From: Cryobacterium gelidum
GTDB taxonomy: Bacteria; Actinomycetota; Actinomycetes; Actinomycetales; Microbacteriaceae
Direction of reading: 5' to 3'
Assembly: GCF_004403985.1 (NCBI RefSeq)
Contig: NZ_SOHL01000009.1
Span: forward strand, 1 to 34,578
Length of the DNA: 34,578 bases
Every line of letters begins with the position of its first letter. Positions within the stretch are counted from its first letter, which is position 1. The notes under the pieces were generated by a model that searched no databases, was not told where the DNA came from, and saw only the letters and a program-made list of their open reading frames with translations. Position numbers and translations under genes: made by a program. This document shows positions 7,634 through 15,065 of the stretch, one piece after another.

Positions 7634-9388
7634 GTGAAATCCGTCGATGCACCATTTCAGCAAATCATCGATCCGATAGCTGGATCCCTGGTCCTTTCGG
7701 CCATCTGCGCCGCACTGCCCCTCATCCTCCTGTTCGTGCTGCTCGGCGTTTTCAAGGTCAAGGCGCACAAGGCCGCCCTGGCCAGCCTGCTCTTGTCCGT
7801 TGTGCTTGCCCTGCTCGGCTGGCAGATGCCAGTCGGCCAGACACTCAGCGCCGTCGGAGCAGGAGCCGTCTACGGAATGATCCCGATCCTGTGGATCCTC
7901 ATCAACGCCCTGTGGATCTTCAAGCTGACCGTCGCGACCCCCTGGTTCGAGGTGCTCGGGCGCACCATCCGTTCCATTAGTGATGACATGCGGATTCTGT
8001 CGATCCTGATCGCTTTCTGCTTTGGCGCGCTGCTCGAGGCACTGGCTGGTTTCGGCGCACCGGTGGCCATTACCGCAGCCATGCTCCTGGCCGCCGGTAT
8101 GAAACCGCTCAAATCGGCGATGGTGGCGCTACTTGCCAACACTGCCCCGGTGGCTTTCGGATCGGTGGCGGCGCCGATCATCGCCCTCAGCGGCGTCACT
8201 GGGCTCCCCATTCATGACCTCGCGTCGATGATCGGTCGGCAGACCCCGTTCATGGCCCTGCTGGTACCGCTCGTGTTGGTCTTCATCGTCGACGGCAAGC
8301 GCGGCGTGAAGCAGACCTGGCCGGTGGCGGTAGTCGCCGGCGTTGTCTTCGCGGTGGCGCAGTTTTTCGCCTCCAACTTCCTTGCCGTCGAACTGGTGGA
8401 CGTGATCGCCGCTCTCGCGACCATCGCTGCCGTACTGGTCATGTTGCGGTTCTGGCAGCCGTGCGAAACCATCGGATTGCCGACGGCAGCCGCCAATGCA
8501 CCCTCGGATGACGTGCGGGTGCGCACCGGCGCTGTCGGTGACGACGGTGGGCTCGAGGTTCGGGCCGGGGCGTCCGCTGCCGCCGCTTCCCTGGTTGTGG
8601 CAACATCGCCGATCGACGCCGCGCCGGTGAAAACGACGCGTCCCGAACCTCGGCAGGTATGGACGGCCATCGCCCCCTACCTGATCATCATCGTGATCTT
8701 CTCGATTGCGCAAGTCCCGATAGTCAAGGCGTGGCTGACCGCTTTCGGCAGCGTGACGTTCCAGTGGCCGGGACTGGATGTGACCGACCCAGAGGGCAAT
8801 CCGGTTGTCGCGCAGCTCTTCAAACTGGACCATCTCAAGGCAGCCGGCACATCCGTGCTGATCTCCGGTGCGGTCCTGATGGCCCTGTACAAGATCACCC
8901 CCCGCCAAGGACTGCAGATCTACCGGGAAACCCTGCTGCAGCTGCGCTGGACCATCGTCACCGTCACCGCAGTGCTCGCCCTGTCGTTCGTGATGAATCT
9001 GTCCGGACAGGCCAGCACGCTGGGCGTCGCCCTCGCCTCCACCGGCGGCTTCTTCGCCGTGCTCTCCCCGCTACTGGGGTGGATCGGTGTGGCCTTGACC
9101 GGCTCCGACACCTCGTCCAACTCCCTGTTCGGGCAGCTGCAGGTCTCTGCCGCCAACTCGAGTGGCCTCTCGCCCGTCTTGATGGCTGCGGCGAATTCCT
9201 CAGCCGGGGTGCTGGGCAAAATGCTCTCGCTGCAAAATCTTGCAGTGGCCGCGGCCGCCGTCGGACTCGCCGGGGCGGAGAGCACGCTCCTACGCAAGCT
9301 CATTGGTTGGAGTCTGGGCCTGCTCGTGCTGATGACCCTCCTGATCTGGCTCCAATCCACCCCCGTGCTCGGCTGGATGGTGCCCTGA
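7634..9388 (+). CDS. LctP-family permease, probable glycolate (or lactate) importer
   Basis: Integral membrane protein of 584 residues, the usual size of the L-lactate permease family (E. coli LldP 551, glycolate permease GlcA 560). It has about 13-14 hydrophobic segments, the conserved ALAGFGAPVAITAAML near residue 140, NTAPVAFGSVAAPI near 170, and the late TGSDTSSNSLFGQLQ. A hydrophilic loop of about 60 residues (near 285-340) separates the two halves and is Ala/Asp-rich, so it is probably disordered. The GTG start follows AAAGGAG. As last gene of the glyoxylate operon, glycolate is the likely substrate; family members also carry lactate and sequence alone cannot separate the two. The gene ends at the hairpin at 9398-9430. 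Confidence 0.9.
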   Translation: MKSVDAPFQQIIDPIAGSLVLSAICAALPLILLFVLLGVFKVKAHKAALASLLLSVVLALLGWQMPVGQTLSAVGAGAVYGMIPILWILINALWIFKLTVATPWFEVLGRTIRSISDDMRILSILIAFCFGALLEALAGFGAPVAITAAMLLAAGMKPLKSAMVALLANTAPVAFGSVAAPIIALSGVTGLPIHDLASMIGRQTPFMALLVPLVLVFIVDGKRGVKQTWPVAVVAGVVFAVAQFFASNFLAVELVDVIAALATIAAVLVMLRFWQPCETIGLPTAAANAPSDDVRVRTGAVGDDGGLEVRAGASAAAASLVVATSPIDAAPVKTTRPEPRQVWTAIAPYLIIIVIFSIAQVPIVKAWLTAFGSVTFQWPGLDVTDPEGNPVVAQLFKLDHLKAAGTSVLISGAVLMALYKITPRQGLQIYRETLLQLRWTIVTVTAVLALSFVMNLSGQASTLGVALASTGGFFAVLSPLLGWIGVALTGSDTSSNSLFGQLQVSAANSSGLSPVLMAAANSSAGVLGKMLSLQNLAVAAAAVGLAGAESTLLRKLIGWSLGLLVLMTLLIWLQSTPVLGWMVP

Positions 9389-9397
9389 CGGCGGCGC

Positions 9398-9430
9398 TCG
9401 CGGTGGCGAGCTAGGGAATCGCCACCGCGA
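9398..9430. terminator. Bidirectional hairpin between convergent genes
   Basis: A perfect 12-base inverted repeat, TCGCGGTGGCGA (9398-9409) and TCGCCACCGCGA (9419-9430), with a 9-base loop. It lies just after the permease stop and its right arm is within the last codons of the convergent GGDEF gene. There is no clear U-tract, so termination on either strand is inferred from stem strength and position. Confidence 0.55.
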
Positions 9431-11033
9431 CGGGTTGGGCCACGTGAACGCGGTCCCGCCCGCTGTGCTTGGCCTCGTAGAGAGCGGCATCCGCTCGGGC
9501 CAGCCAGGCCGAGACAGGTTCGTTTGGCTCGAGTGCCGCCACCCCCGCGCTCACGGTGCAGGCCAGCCCCGGAGCGAGGCTCCCCCAGTCGTAGCCGCGC
9601 ACGGAGGTCAAAAGCCGTTCGCAGGCCGCCGTCGCTTCAGCCAGGCTGGTTTCAGCGAAGACGAGCAGGAATTCCTCGCCGCCCACCCGCACCGCGAGGT
9701 CGGTGCCGCGGGTGACCGCGCGCAGCATCGAGGCCATCACCGTGAGAACTCGATCACCCGTCGCGTGACCGTGGACGTCATTCACCTGCTTGAAGTGATC
9801 GAAATCAATCATGGCGGCGCAGAGCGGTCGCGTGCCTTTCTCGTCGTGGCCCATCAACCACGGCAATTCACGGTCGAGTGCGCGACGATTCAACAGGCGG
9901 GTGAGTGGATCGGTGTTTGCCTGGTCGTCGAGTTCCTTGGCCCGGAGGCGTTCCACTCCCACTTCCAGTTGGGATTTCTCGACCTCGTGGCGCGCCTGTT
10001 CGATTTCGATGGTGTTGATCAGCATCTGAGCCTGCAGCCCGGCTGTCTGTACGGTCATGAGCAGTGTCACGGCGTGCAACTGCTCATGGTGCGCCAGCGC
10101 CTGCGCGAAGCGCCCGCCCGCCTTGTGCATCTCATACAGTGACCGGTGCAGCTTGGCGAGCAGCGCCGGTTCGTCATCGACGTCGGGATTGACGAGCTGG
10201 GCTTCCATCATGGCGGTGGCTTCGTCGAAACAGCCGGAAGCCCGTACCAGCTCCGCGAGCTGGGCGTCGATGTCGATCTCGAGGCTGCGGTAGCCGTGCA
10301 CCGTGCTGAGTACCTTGCCCTGCCGACCTTGCTCCCGAGCCTCGTCGTGCCGCCCGAGCCCGATCAGCAGGCTCACGAGGTTGGTGCGCGCAATCGCCTC
10401 CTGAAAGGGATTTTGCTGCTGCTGCGCGAGACCAACCGCCTCGCGCAGGAGAACCAACCCGTCAGTGAAGGGCTGCGAGGCGTCTTCGTCGCGGGAGAGC
10501 ATGGCGCGAGCCATGGTCAGATAGGTGTCGCCGAGGTTGTTCAGCGCCGTGAAACTCGTCTCCGGGTCGTGCAGCGCTTCGGCGAGTACCAGAGCCTGCT
10601 TGCCCAGGTCTACCGAGCGCACGGCGTCGCCCATGGCCCCGTGCACCAGCGACGAGCGGCTCAGCGCCCAGAATTCCGCCGTCGGGTTGGCGCACGCGCG
10701 TGCCGCCGCGACCGCGCCGAGCACGTGGTGGAGTGCTGTCTCATTGAGGGCGGTGTCGGAGAACGCCAGCGCGAGCGTGCAGTGCACCTTCGACTGGGCC
10801 AGCCGGTCGCCACTTGCCGTGTAGTACTCCAACGCCAGAAGGCCCTGCTTGACCGATGCCTGATAGTCGCCCAGCCGCAGGCGATGCATCATAAGCAACT
10901 CCCGGGCACGTGCTATTTGGCCGGGAGTCGCCTCGGGGCGGGTCAGCGCCTCTTCGGCCTGGTCCGCGCCGAGTCGATGCTCCCCCTGCGCACGTGCTCG
11001 TTTACTGCTCGCGAGGAGGTCGTCGAGGCTCAT
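9411..11033 (-). CDS. TPR-GGDEF diguanylate cyclase (soluble)
   Basis: A protein of 540 residues. The first 330 or so are helical tetratricopeptide-like repeats (A-x-G pairs such as ALALAFSDTALNE, ALNNLGDTYLTMARAM, LVSLLIGLGRHDEA). A helical linker follows at about 330-385. A GGDEF domain then runs from DPLTRLLNRRAL to the end, with the active-site GGEEF at 451-455 and the inhibitory I-site RGTD at 442-445, exactly five residues before it. It should therefore make cyclic di-GMP from two GTP with product inhibition. No membrane segment or signal peptide is visible, so it is cytosolic and probably regulated through the TPR part. ATG 11033 is preferred because AGGAGA precedes it by 7 bases; upstream in-frame starts at 11072 and 11159 lack good SD sites. 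The gene stands alone. Confidence 0.9.
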   Translation of the reverse strand: MSLDDLLASSKRARAQGEHRLGADQAEEALTRPEATPGQIARARELLMMHRLRLGDYQASVKQGLLALEYYTASGDRLAQSKVHCTLALAFSDTALNETALHHVLGAVAAARACANPTAEFWALSRSSLVHGAMGDAVRSVDLGKQALVLAEALHDPETSFTALNNLGDTYLTMARAMLSRDEDASQPFTDGLVLLREAVGLAQQQQNPFQEAIARTNLVSLLIGLGRHDEAREQGRQGKVLSTVHGYRSLEIDIDAQLAELVRASGCFDEATAMMEAQLVNPDVDDEPALLAKLHRSLYEMHKAGGRFAQALAHHEQLHAVTLLMTVQTAGLQAQMLINTIEIEQARHEVEKSQLEVGVERLRAKELDDQANTDPLTRLLNRRALDRELPWLMGHDEKGTRPLCAAMIDFDHFKQVNDVHGHATGDRVLTVMASMLRAVTRGTDLAVRVGGEEFLLVFAETSLAEATAACERLLTSVRGYDWGSLAPGLACTVSAGVAALEPNEPVSAWLARADAALYEAKHSGRDRVHVAQPVAVAIP

Positions 11034-11618
11034 CGAAAGCTCTCCTGCGACAGCAGTGTCATTAAGGATCATGGTGCAGCCCCCAGCAGTCTGCGGCTCA
11101 ACTAGAACCGGGTAGCGGCCCGCGCGCACGCAAACCGCCTCTGAGCCATTTCTGCTCATAGGGCAAGCATAGGGATGAACCAGCCCGAACAGTTCCCCCG
11201 ACTAACCCCGTACGGGTCATCGGCGGTTATTTTCGCGAAGGGCCAGCCCAGCACTGGTCTGCACCGACCGGTTCCCGGCGGTGATCAGCCAGCCAGGACG
11301 CCTCCTCTGTCGTCGTCGTTCTGCCCCTCACACCGCTGCGGGCCGGCGAAAGCTTCGCCACCGATCCGAACGAGTCAGCACTCGCCGGGCCGGAATTTCG
11401 GGCGCACGTGACAGTTGAGCAACAGGGGCGAGTGCAGTCGGGTGACGAACTCAGACTGATCCAGGTTGCCGTCGTGGACATGGCGCTCGGAACGGCGACG
11501 AGCGGCCGCATGTACTCGCGACGCTCGACCGTGGCGATTTCGAGGCATCGACCCCTGATTACGATATGTGTCCGTAAGCCTGGCTCGGCGCCGCTCCGGC
11601 GGCGAGTACGCTCGAATC
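11034..11618. other. 585-base gap with a possible coding remnant
   Basis: No convincing gene was found. Plus-strand frame 2 is open from 11285 (after TGA 11282-11284) to about 11520 and reads like a real high-GC protein (VVLPLTPLRAGESFATDP, then EFRAHVTVEQQGRVQSGD and LRLIQVAVVDMALG). It has no convincing start or SD and was not recognised. It may be the decayed remnant of an extracytoplasmic protein. The remainder presumably holds the promoters of the two divergent flanking genes; TACGAT at 11560-11565 is a possible -10 box for the rightward gene. Confidence 0.3.
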
Positions 11619-12281
11619 GTGTTGTCTCGCGATCTGATTCGTCTGTACCCCGAGCTCTACCATGTGGCGGCCGACGGCAGTTGGCCCGCGATCGAGCGGC
11701 ATGGGCTGCTCAGCCCGTCCGCGCTCGTGACCCGCTGGGGCGTCAAGCAGGGGGCCCCGCAAGCGGCCATTCTGGCTAAGCGGCGAGGCGAGTCGCGCGT
11801 GCTGGAGCATGCGGAATTCGGCACCGCGGTCATCCGTCATCAGAAGGCCATTCATGAGCCATCGCTCGACGACGCCCTCGACGATATGACACTCGCCGAG
11901 TGGTACGCAGCCCTGAACGAGCGAGTATTCTTTCACCTGCAGCCGCGACTTCTGCGCGACCTGCTGACCGCCCGCTCCTATCGGGATGACGCCCACACCG
12001 TCATCACCCTGAGCACCAGAAGCCTGGTCGCCGCTCACGAAGACGAGATAGAGCTCAGCGCGATCAACTCCGGCTTCGCGCAGCGGCACAGCAGGGAGCC
12101 ACGCGGGCGGGACACCTTCGTGTCGATCGCACACTTTCACCACCCGACCCGGTCACACGCGGTGACCAAGGGGCAGGACATCGCCGAACTCGCCATCCCA
12201 CGTGGTGTGCGCGACCTGCGCGACCACGTGGTGCGCGTCGAGCGGATGCGCGAGGGCACAGTTCTCGAGCGCCTCGCCTGA
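11619..12281 (+). CDS. DUF7002-like protein of unknown function
   Basis: A cytosolic protein of 220 residues, with no signal peptide or membrane segment. The N-terminal block YPELYHVAADGSWPAIERHGLLS is characteristic of a widespread uncharacterised family that I associate with DUF7002. The H-G-L-L-S pattern recalls the N-terminal part of ADP-ribosyltransferase/KptA-like folds, but I do not claim an activity. Later conserved-looking blocks are NERVFFHLQPRLLRDLLTAR and VITLSTRSLV. GTG 11619 is used because the conserved region begins directly after it; a GTG at 11568 would add 17 Arg-rich residues. No SD is visible at either start. It converges on the first NERD gene with a 12-base gap. Confidence 0.7.
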   Translation: MLSRDLIRLYPELYHVAADGSWPAIERHGLLSPSALVTRWGVKQGAPQAAILAKRRGESRVLEHAEFGTAVIRHQKAIHEPSLDDALDDMTLAEWYAALNERVFFHLQPRLLRDLLTARSYRDDAHTVITLSTRSLVAAHEDEIELSAINSGFAQRHSREPRGRDTFVSIAHFHHPTRSHAVTKGQDIAELAIPRGVRDLRDHVVRVERMREGTVLERLA

Positions 12282-12309
12282 CGCCTCGGCTGGTCAGCGG
12301 GCGGCGAGG
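12272..12309. terminator. Weak bidirectional hairpin between convergent genes
   Basis: CCTCGC (12272-12277) can pair with GCGAGG (12304-12309), and CTGAC (12278-12282) with GTCAG (12293-12297), with an internal bulge. It spans the 12-base gap between convergent stops. No U-tract is visible. Confidence 0.3.
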
Positions 12310-13154
12310 TACTCGGCGACGAGGGGCGACATCGCGCCGAAGAGCACTGCCACGGTCGCCGCCAGAACCGTGAATGTGGTGCGTCGGGTGCGAGCATCTG
12401 CTACCTGCTGTTCCAGCGCGGTGAACCGTGCGTTCAGGTGCGCCGAAGCGAATGGCTGGCCCGCGGCAAGCCAGGTTGATGGATCGTCGATGATCGCGGC
12501 GAGCGCGGCCTGCTGGTGCGGGCTGAACACTTGCTGGCGCCCCACGAGCCATCGGCGCAGACGTGGCGAGTCGATGACCGTCACCGCGTCAGGTTTGCCG
12601 GCAAGCAGAATTTTGTGCGTTTTGACCAGCACAATCACGGGTTGAACCTCGGTCGTCGCCGGCATCGCTGCGGCCAGCAGCGCGGTGATCTGGGCCGATT
12701 CGAACCGGGCATCCCGCAGGTACGGGAAAGCGCGATCGCCAATCGGAATCGAGCGCGGCGCGCCGAACAGGTCGCGATCCCAGCGGGTCCGTGAATTGAT
12801 AGCGAAGATGCCACCCGGGCCCAGCACGAGATGGTCGACCCAGAACGCCGTGTTGCGAATGGGCAGGGAATGGTAGACGCTGTAGCCGGTTGGCAGTCGC
12901 GCGAGAATGTCGCCGACAGTCCTCTCGGCCTGTGCTGCGCGCAACCAACTGAGCTCGTTTGCGTCGAGCGGCGAGGCACCGAGGATGCGCGCGAGCCGGG
13001 ATCGCGGCGGCCGATCATCGTACTGACGGAGCAGTTCCTCGACGACGGATTGCCCAGCGAAGCGACCGGGGACAGCGGGTGTTTCCGGCGTCGTAAGCGG
13101 GGCAGGCTCGTGATCCCGAGCATGCCCCCCAGCGCCAAGAATTGTAAAAGCCAT
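12294..13154 (-). CDS. NERD-domain protein 1 with C-terminal membrane anchor
   Basis: A protein of 286 residues. Residues about 45-105 are helical and lead into a nuclease-related (NERD) domain: AAQAERTVGDILARL, then FWVDHLVLGPGGIFAINSR. The acidic positions (E in AER, D in VDH) are kept, but the lysine expected after the GGIFAIN strand (INAK in typical actinobacterial NERD proteins) is arginine. The C-terminal third holds a coiled-coil-like segment (ARFTALEQQVADARTRR) and one hydrophobic helix near the end, suggesting a tail-anchored membrane protein. The start is uncertain: ATG 13154 has a weak GAGG 11 bases upstream, and in-frame ATGs exist at 13190 and 13193. It is the first of three NERD paralogues within 4.5 kb. 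Nuclease activity is doubtful. Confidence 0.75.
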   Translation of the reverse strand: MAFTILGAGGHARDHEPAPLTTPETPAVPGRFAGQSVVEELLRQYDDRPPRSRLARILGASPLDANELSWLRAAQAERTVGDILARLPTGYSVYHSLPIRNTAFWVDHLVLGPGGIFAINSRTRWDRDLFGAPRSIPIGDRAFPYLRDARFESAQITALLAAAMPATTEVQPVIVLVKTHKILLAGKPDAVTVIDSPRLRRWLVGRQQVFSPHQQAALAAIIDDPSTWLAAGQPFASAHLNARFTALEQQVADARTRRTTFTVLAATVAVLFGAMSPLVAEYLAAR

Positions 13155-13411
13155 GTTCACTTGCCTCACCCACGGATTCGTATCAACCATCATGATGGCA
13201 TCGACACCTGACAATTCTGCGTGAACGACCTGCCGTGTTGCAGCATTGGCTGGCAAATCCTTGGTAATTCACAGAAGCGCTGCGCGGGCGACGTGCGAGC
13301 TGAGCGGAGCATCCGCTGTCACTGCAGGGCGTCGGCCCCGAATGCCGCCTCCCCCAGTACGCAGGGCAACGTCGGCTAGCCTGAAAGCCTCCCCACCGAT
13401 TGGAATTGCAC

Positions 13412-13621
13412 GTGAAACACCTGACCTTCAACGTTTGCGCGATCGCGGGACTCGGTTTCAGCGGCCTAGCCGTGCTTCTGCTGCTGGCCAATCTCGTCTC
13501 GGGCAACGAGTTCGTCGACGCGATCCTGCCAGCGGCCGTTGTCTCCCTCGTGGTCGGCGGCGCGTTCTCGGTGCGCGCCCGCCTGCTCTCGGCCAAGGGC
13601 CACGGGCCCGCCAAACGCTGA
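13412..13621 (+). CDS. Small membrane protein with two transmembrane helices
   Basis: A predicted protein of 69 residues. Residues 7-29 (CAIAGLGFSGLAVLLLLANL region) and about 35-56 (VDAILPAAVVSLVVGGAFSV) are hydrophobic and joined by a short polar loop, with a basic C-terminus ending KGHGPAKR that should face the cytosol. GTG 13412 is preferred to TTG 13400 because it directly precedes the first helix; the SD (TTGGA) is weak. I do not recognise a family. It is divergent from NERD protein 1 and convergent with the UPF0303 gene. GC-rich third positions support coding. Confidence 0.6.
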   Translation: MKHLTFNVCAIAGLGFSGLAVLLLLANLVSGNEFVDAILPAAVVSLVVGGAFSVRARLLSAKGHGPAKR

Positions 13622-13674
13622 CCGCAGAACGCTGGCCGCAGAGCGCAAGCGACGCGCCGCACGGTGCGAGCGGG

Positions 13675-14148
13675 TCACGCAGACGCTAGGTGCGCCCCCA
13701 ATGCCTCGACGACGAGGGCATGGTCGTCGAGCTGCGGCAGACCGGAGACACCGACCATTCCCACGATCGACCCACGAACGAACAGCGGAAACGCTCCCCC
13801 GTGCGCCGCGAACCGGGTCAGGTCGAGCCGGGAATCGACGTCGAAGTCGACGCCGCGGCTGCGAAATTCCACGCCGACGGCGAGCGAGGAGTGCCCGTAG
13901 CGGCGTACGACGGCGAACTTGCGCTCCAGCCAGCCGTCATTATCAGCGGATGCTCCCGCCAGGCCAGCATGAAACACCCGCTGGTCACCCAGCATGATCG
14001 CGATCGCAACCGGCAACGTCTGCTCAGCGGCGAGCGTGCGCAACCGGGTTCCGAGCATCCAGGCGTCGTCGTGGCTGAACGCGTCGAACTGCAGGATACG
14101 TTCCTGCTCGAGCAGGGTCTGCAGGTGGGCGAGGTCGTCGGTGTGCAT
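13675..14148 (-). CDS. UPF0303 (HbpS-like fold) protein
   Basis: A soluble protein of 157 residues covering one complete HbpS/GlcG-like domain of the UPF0303 branch, which includes yeast YBR137W. Typical blocks are EQERILQFDAFSHDDAWMLG, LPVAIAIMLGDQRVFHAGL, WLERKFAVVRRYGHSSLAVG, RFAAHGGAFPLFV and VGMVGVSGLPQLDDHALVVEAL; the last two are the family hallmark. Related domains bind haem or small molecules, but UPF0303 function is not established. ATG 14148 has a short GGA 7 bases upstream, and the length equals the family norm. It lies between two NERD genes on the same strand, 60 bases after NERD protein 2. I see no metabolic link to its neighbours. Confidence 0.85.
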   Translation of the reverse strand: MHTDDLAHLQTLLEQERILQFDAFSHDDAWMLGTRLRTLAAEQTLPVAIAIMLGDQRVFHAGLAGASADNDGWLERKFAVVRRYGHSSLAVGVEFRSRGVDFDVDSRLDLTRFAAHGGAFPLFVRGSIVGMVGVSGLPQLDDHALVVEALGAHLASA

Positions 14149-14208
14149 CGATGTCCAATCCGGGGCATCGTTGCCGCCGTGGTTATAAGCACCGGAATCG
14201 GTGGATTA

Positions 14209-14895
14209 TCAGACCCCCACGCTACCGGGCCGCGGCGCGATAGACGGGCGAATGCCCCAGGTCAGCGGGTTGTCGATCACGGCGGCGAGTTCCATGCGTT
14301 CGATGGGCCGCAAGACCTGAGGGCGCGCGGCCAGCCAGGCGCCGAGCGTGGCCGCGCCGAGCACCGGCGGAGTTCTGCCCGACGGCGAGCGGCCGGTGAC
14401 CCACAGGGCGCGGGTGCCCAGCAGGACGAGCGCTGGCTGCACCGCCGTTCGCAGCGGCAGCCGACCCCGCAGCAACAGCGTGAGGCGGTATGCGCCGGCT
14501 TCGGCGACCGCGAGATCCGGGGAGCGCGGCCCTGCAACGAGCACCGTGTGGCGGTGCACCCAGACGATGTGGCCGTCGTAGGGCTGCGCGTGCAACGCAA
14601 AGATGCCGCCGGGGCCAACGAGGAGGCGCACGGTGCTCGCTCCGTCGTCGCCGCCGAGCGCGGTCGAGGTGAAGGCAGCCCAGTGTTGCGGCAGCGTCGC
14701 GAGCAGGGTGTCGACGGCGGTGTCGGTGCGCGCGCGAGCCAGGGCCAGAGCGTCGGGCGTCGCCGCAGCGTTGCGCGACGCCCGGCCAAGCAGCCAGAAC
14801 AGGCCAGTTGATGATCGAGGCGCTCCGGTGCGATTCGATTCGGGCATTTCCGGCGGCGTCGACAGGCGCCGCCGCGTGGAGAGTATGTGAGTCAT
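14209..14895 (-). CDS. NERD-domain protein 2 (degenerate, no membrane anchor)
   Basis: A protein of 228 residues paralogous to the NERD proteins at 12294 and 15992: it shares the core strand LLVGPGGIFALHA and the later LAAVIDNPLTW block. It is the most degenerate of the three: the aspartate of the (V/I)DHLV motif is replaced in STVRLLV, the glutamate aligns with aspartate, and the expected lysine position is glutamine (FALHAQ). It ends about 40 residues before its paralogues and lacks their coiled coil and terminal helix, so it should be soluble. ATG 14895 follows GAGGAG with a 5-base spacer, better than the in-frame start at 14934. A binding or scaffold role is more likely than nuclease action; this is inference. 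Confidence 0.7.
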   Translation of the reverse strand: MTHILSTRRRLSTPPEMPESNRTGAPRSSTGLFWLLGRASRNAAATPDALALARARTDTAVDTLLATLPQHWAAFTSTALGGDDGASTVRLLVGPGGIFALHAQPYDGHIVWVHRHTVLVAGPRSPDLAVAEAGAYRLTLLLRGRLPLRTAVQPALVLLGTRALWVTGRSPSGRTPPVLGAATLGAWLAARPQVLRPIERMELAAVIDNPLTWGIRPSIAPRPGSVGV

Positions 14896-15065
14896 GAGTG
14901 CTCCTCGCCGGGTTTTATATCCTGCCAGTGCCACCCCATCGGCATGACCCCCAGAATAGGGGGGCTTTCACCAAGCGGATATCACCCCGCTGCCCCTGAG
15001 TCGAGACGGCCGGGTTGTACAACGTATATTCGAAGGGTCGTGCGCCTGCGGCCAGAAGGAGCCTT
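14896..15065. promoter_or_regulatory. Divergent promoter region between NERD 2 and the HNH gene
   Basis: It contains a small hairpin, CCCCC (14948-14952) with GGGGG (14959-14963); a perfect 10-base palindrome GTTGTACAAC (15014-15023); and TATATT (15025-15030), a possible -10 box for the rightward gene directly after the palindrome. No good -35 box is visible. Functions are inferred from position only. Confidence 0.3.

Noticed and set aside
11175..11779. Two small plus-strand frames before the DUF7002-like gene
   Set aside because: Starts lack SD or leaderless signals and the products are low-complexity. Only the 11285-11520 part was kept, as a weak remnant.
13690..14811. Plus-strand frame of 373 codons
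   Set aside because: It is a shadow of the UPF0303 and NERD 2 genes, rich in Arg/Gly/Ala with no domain.
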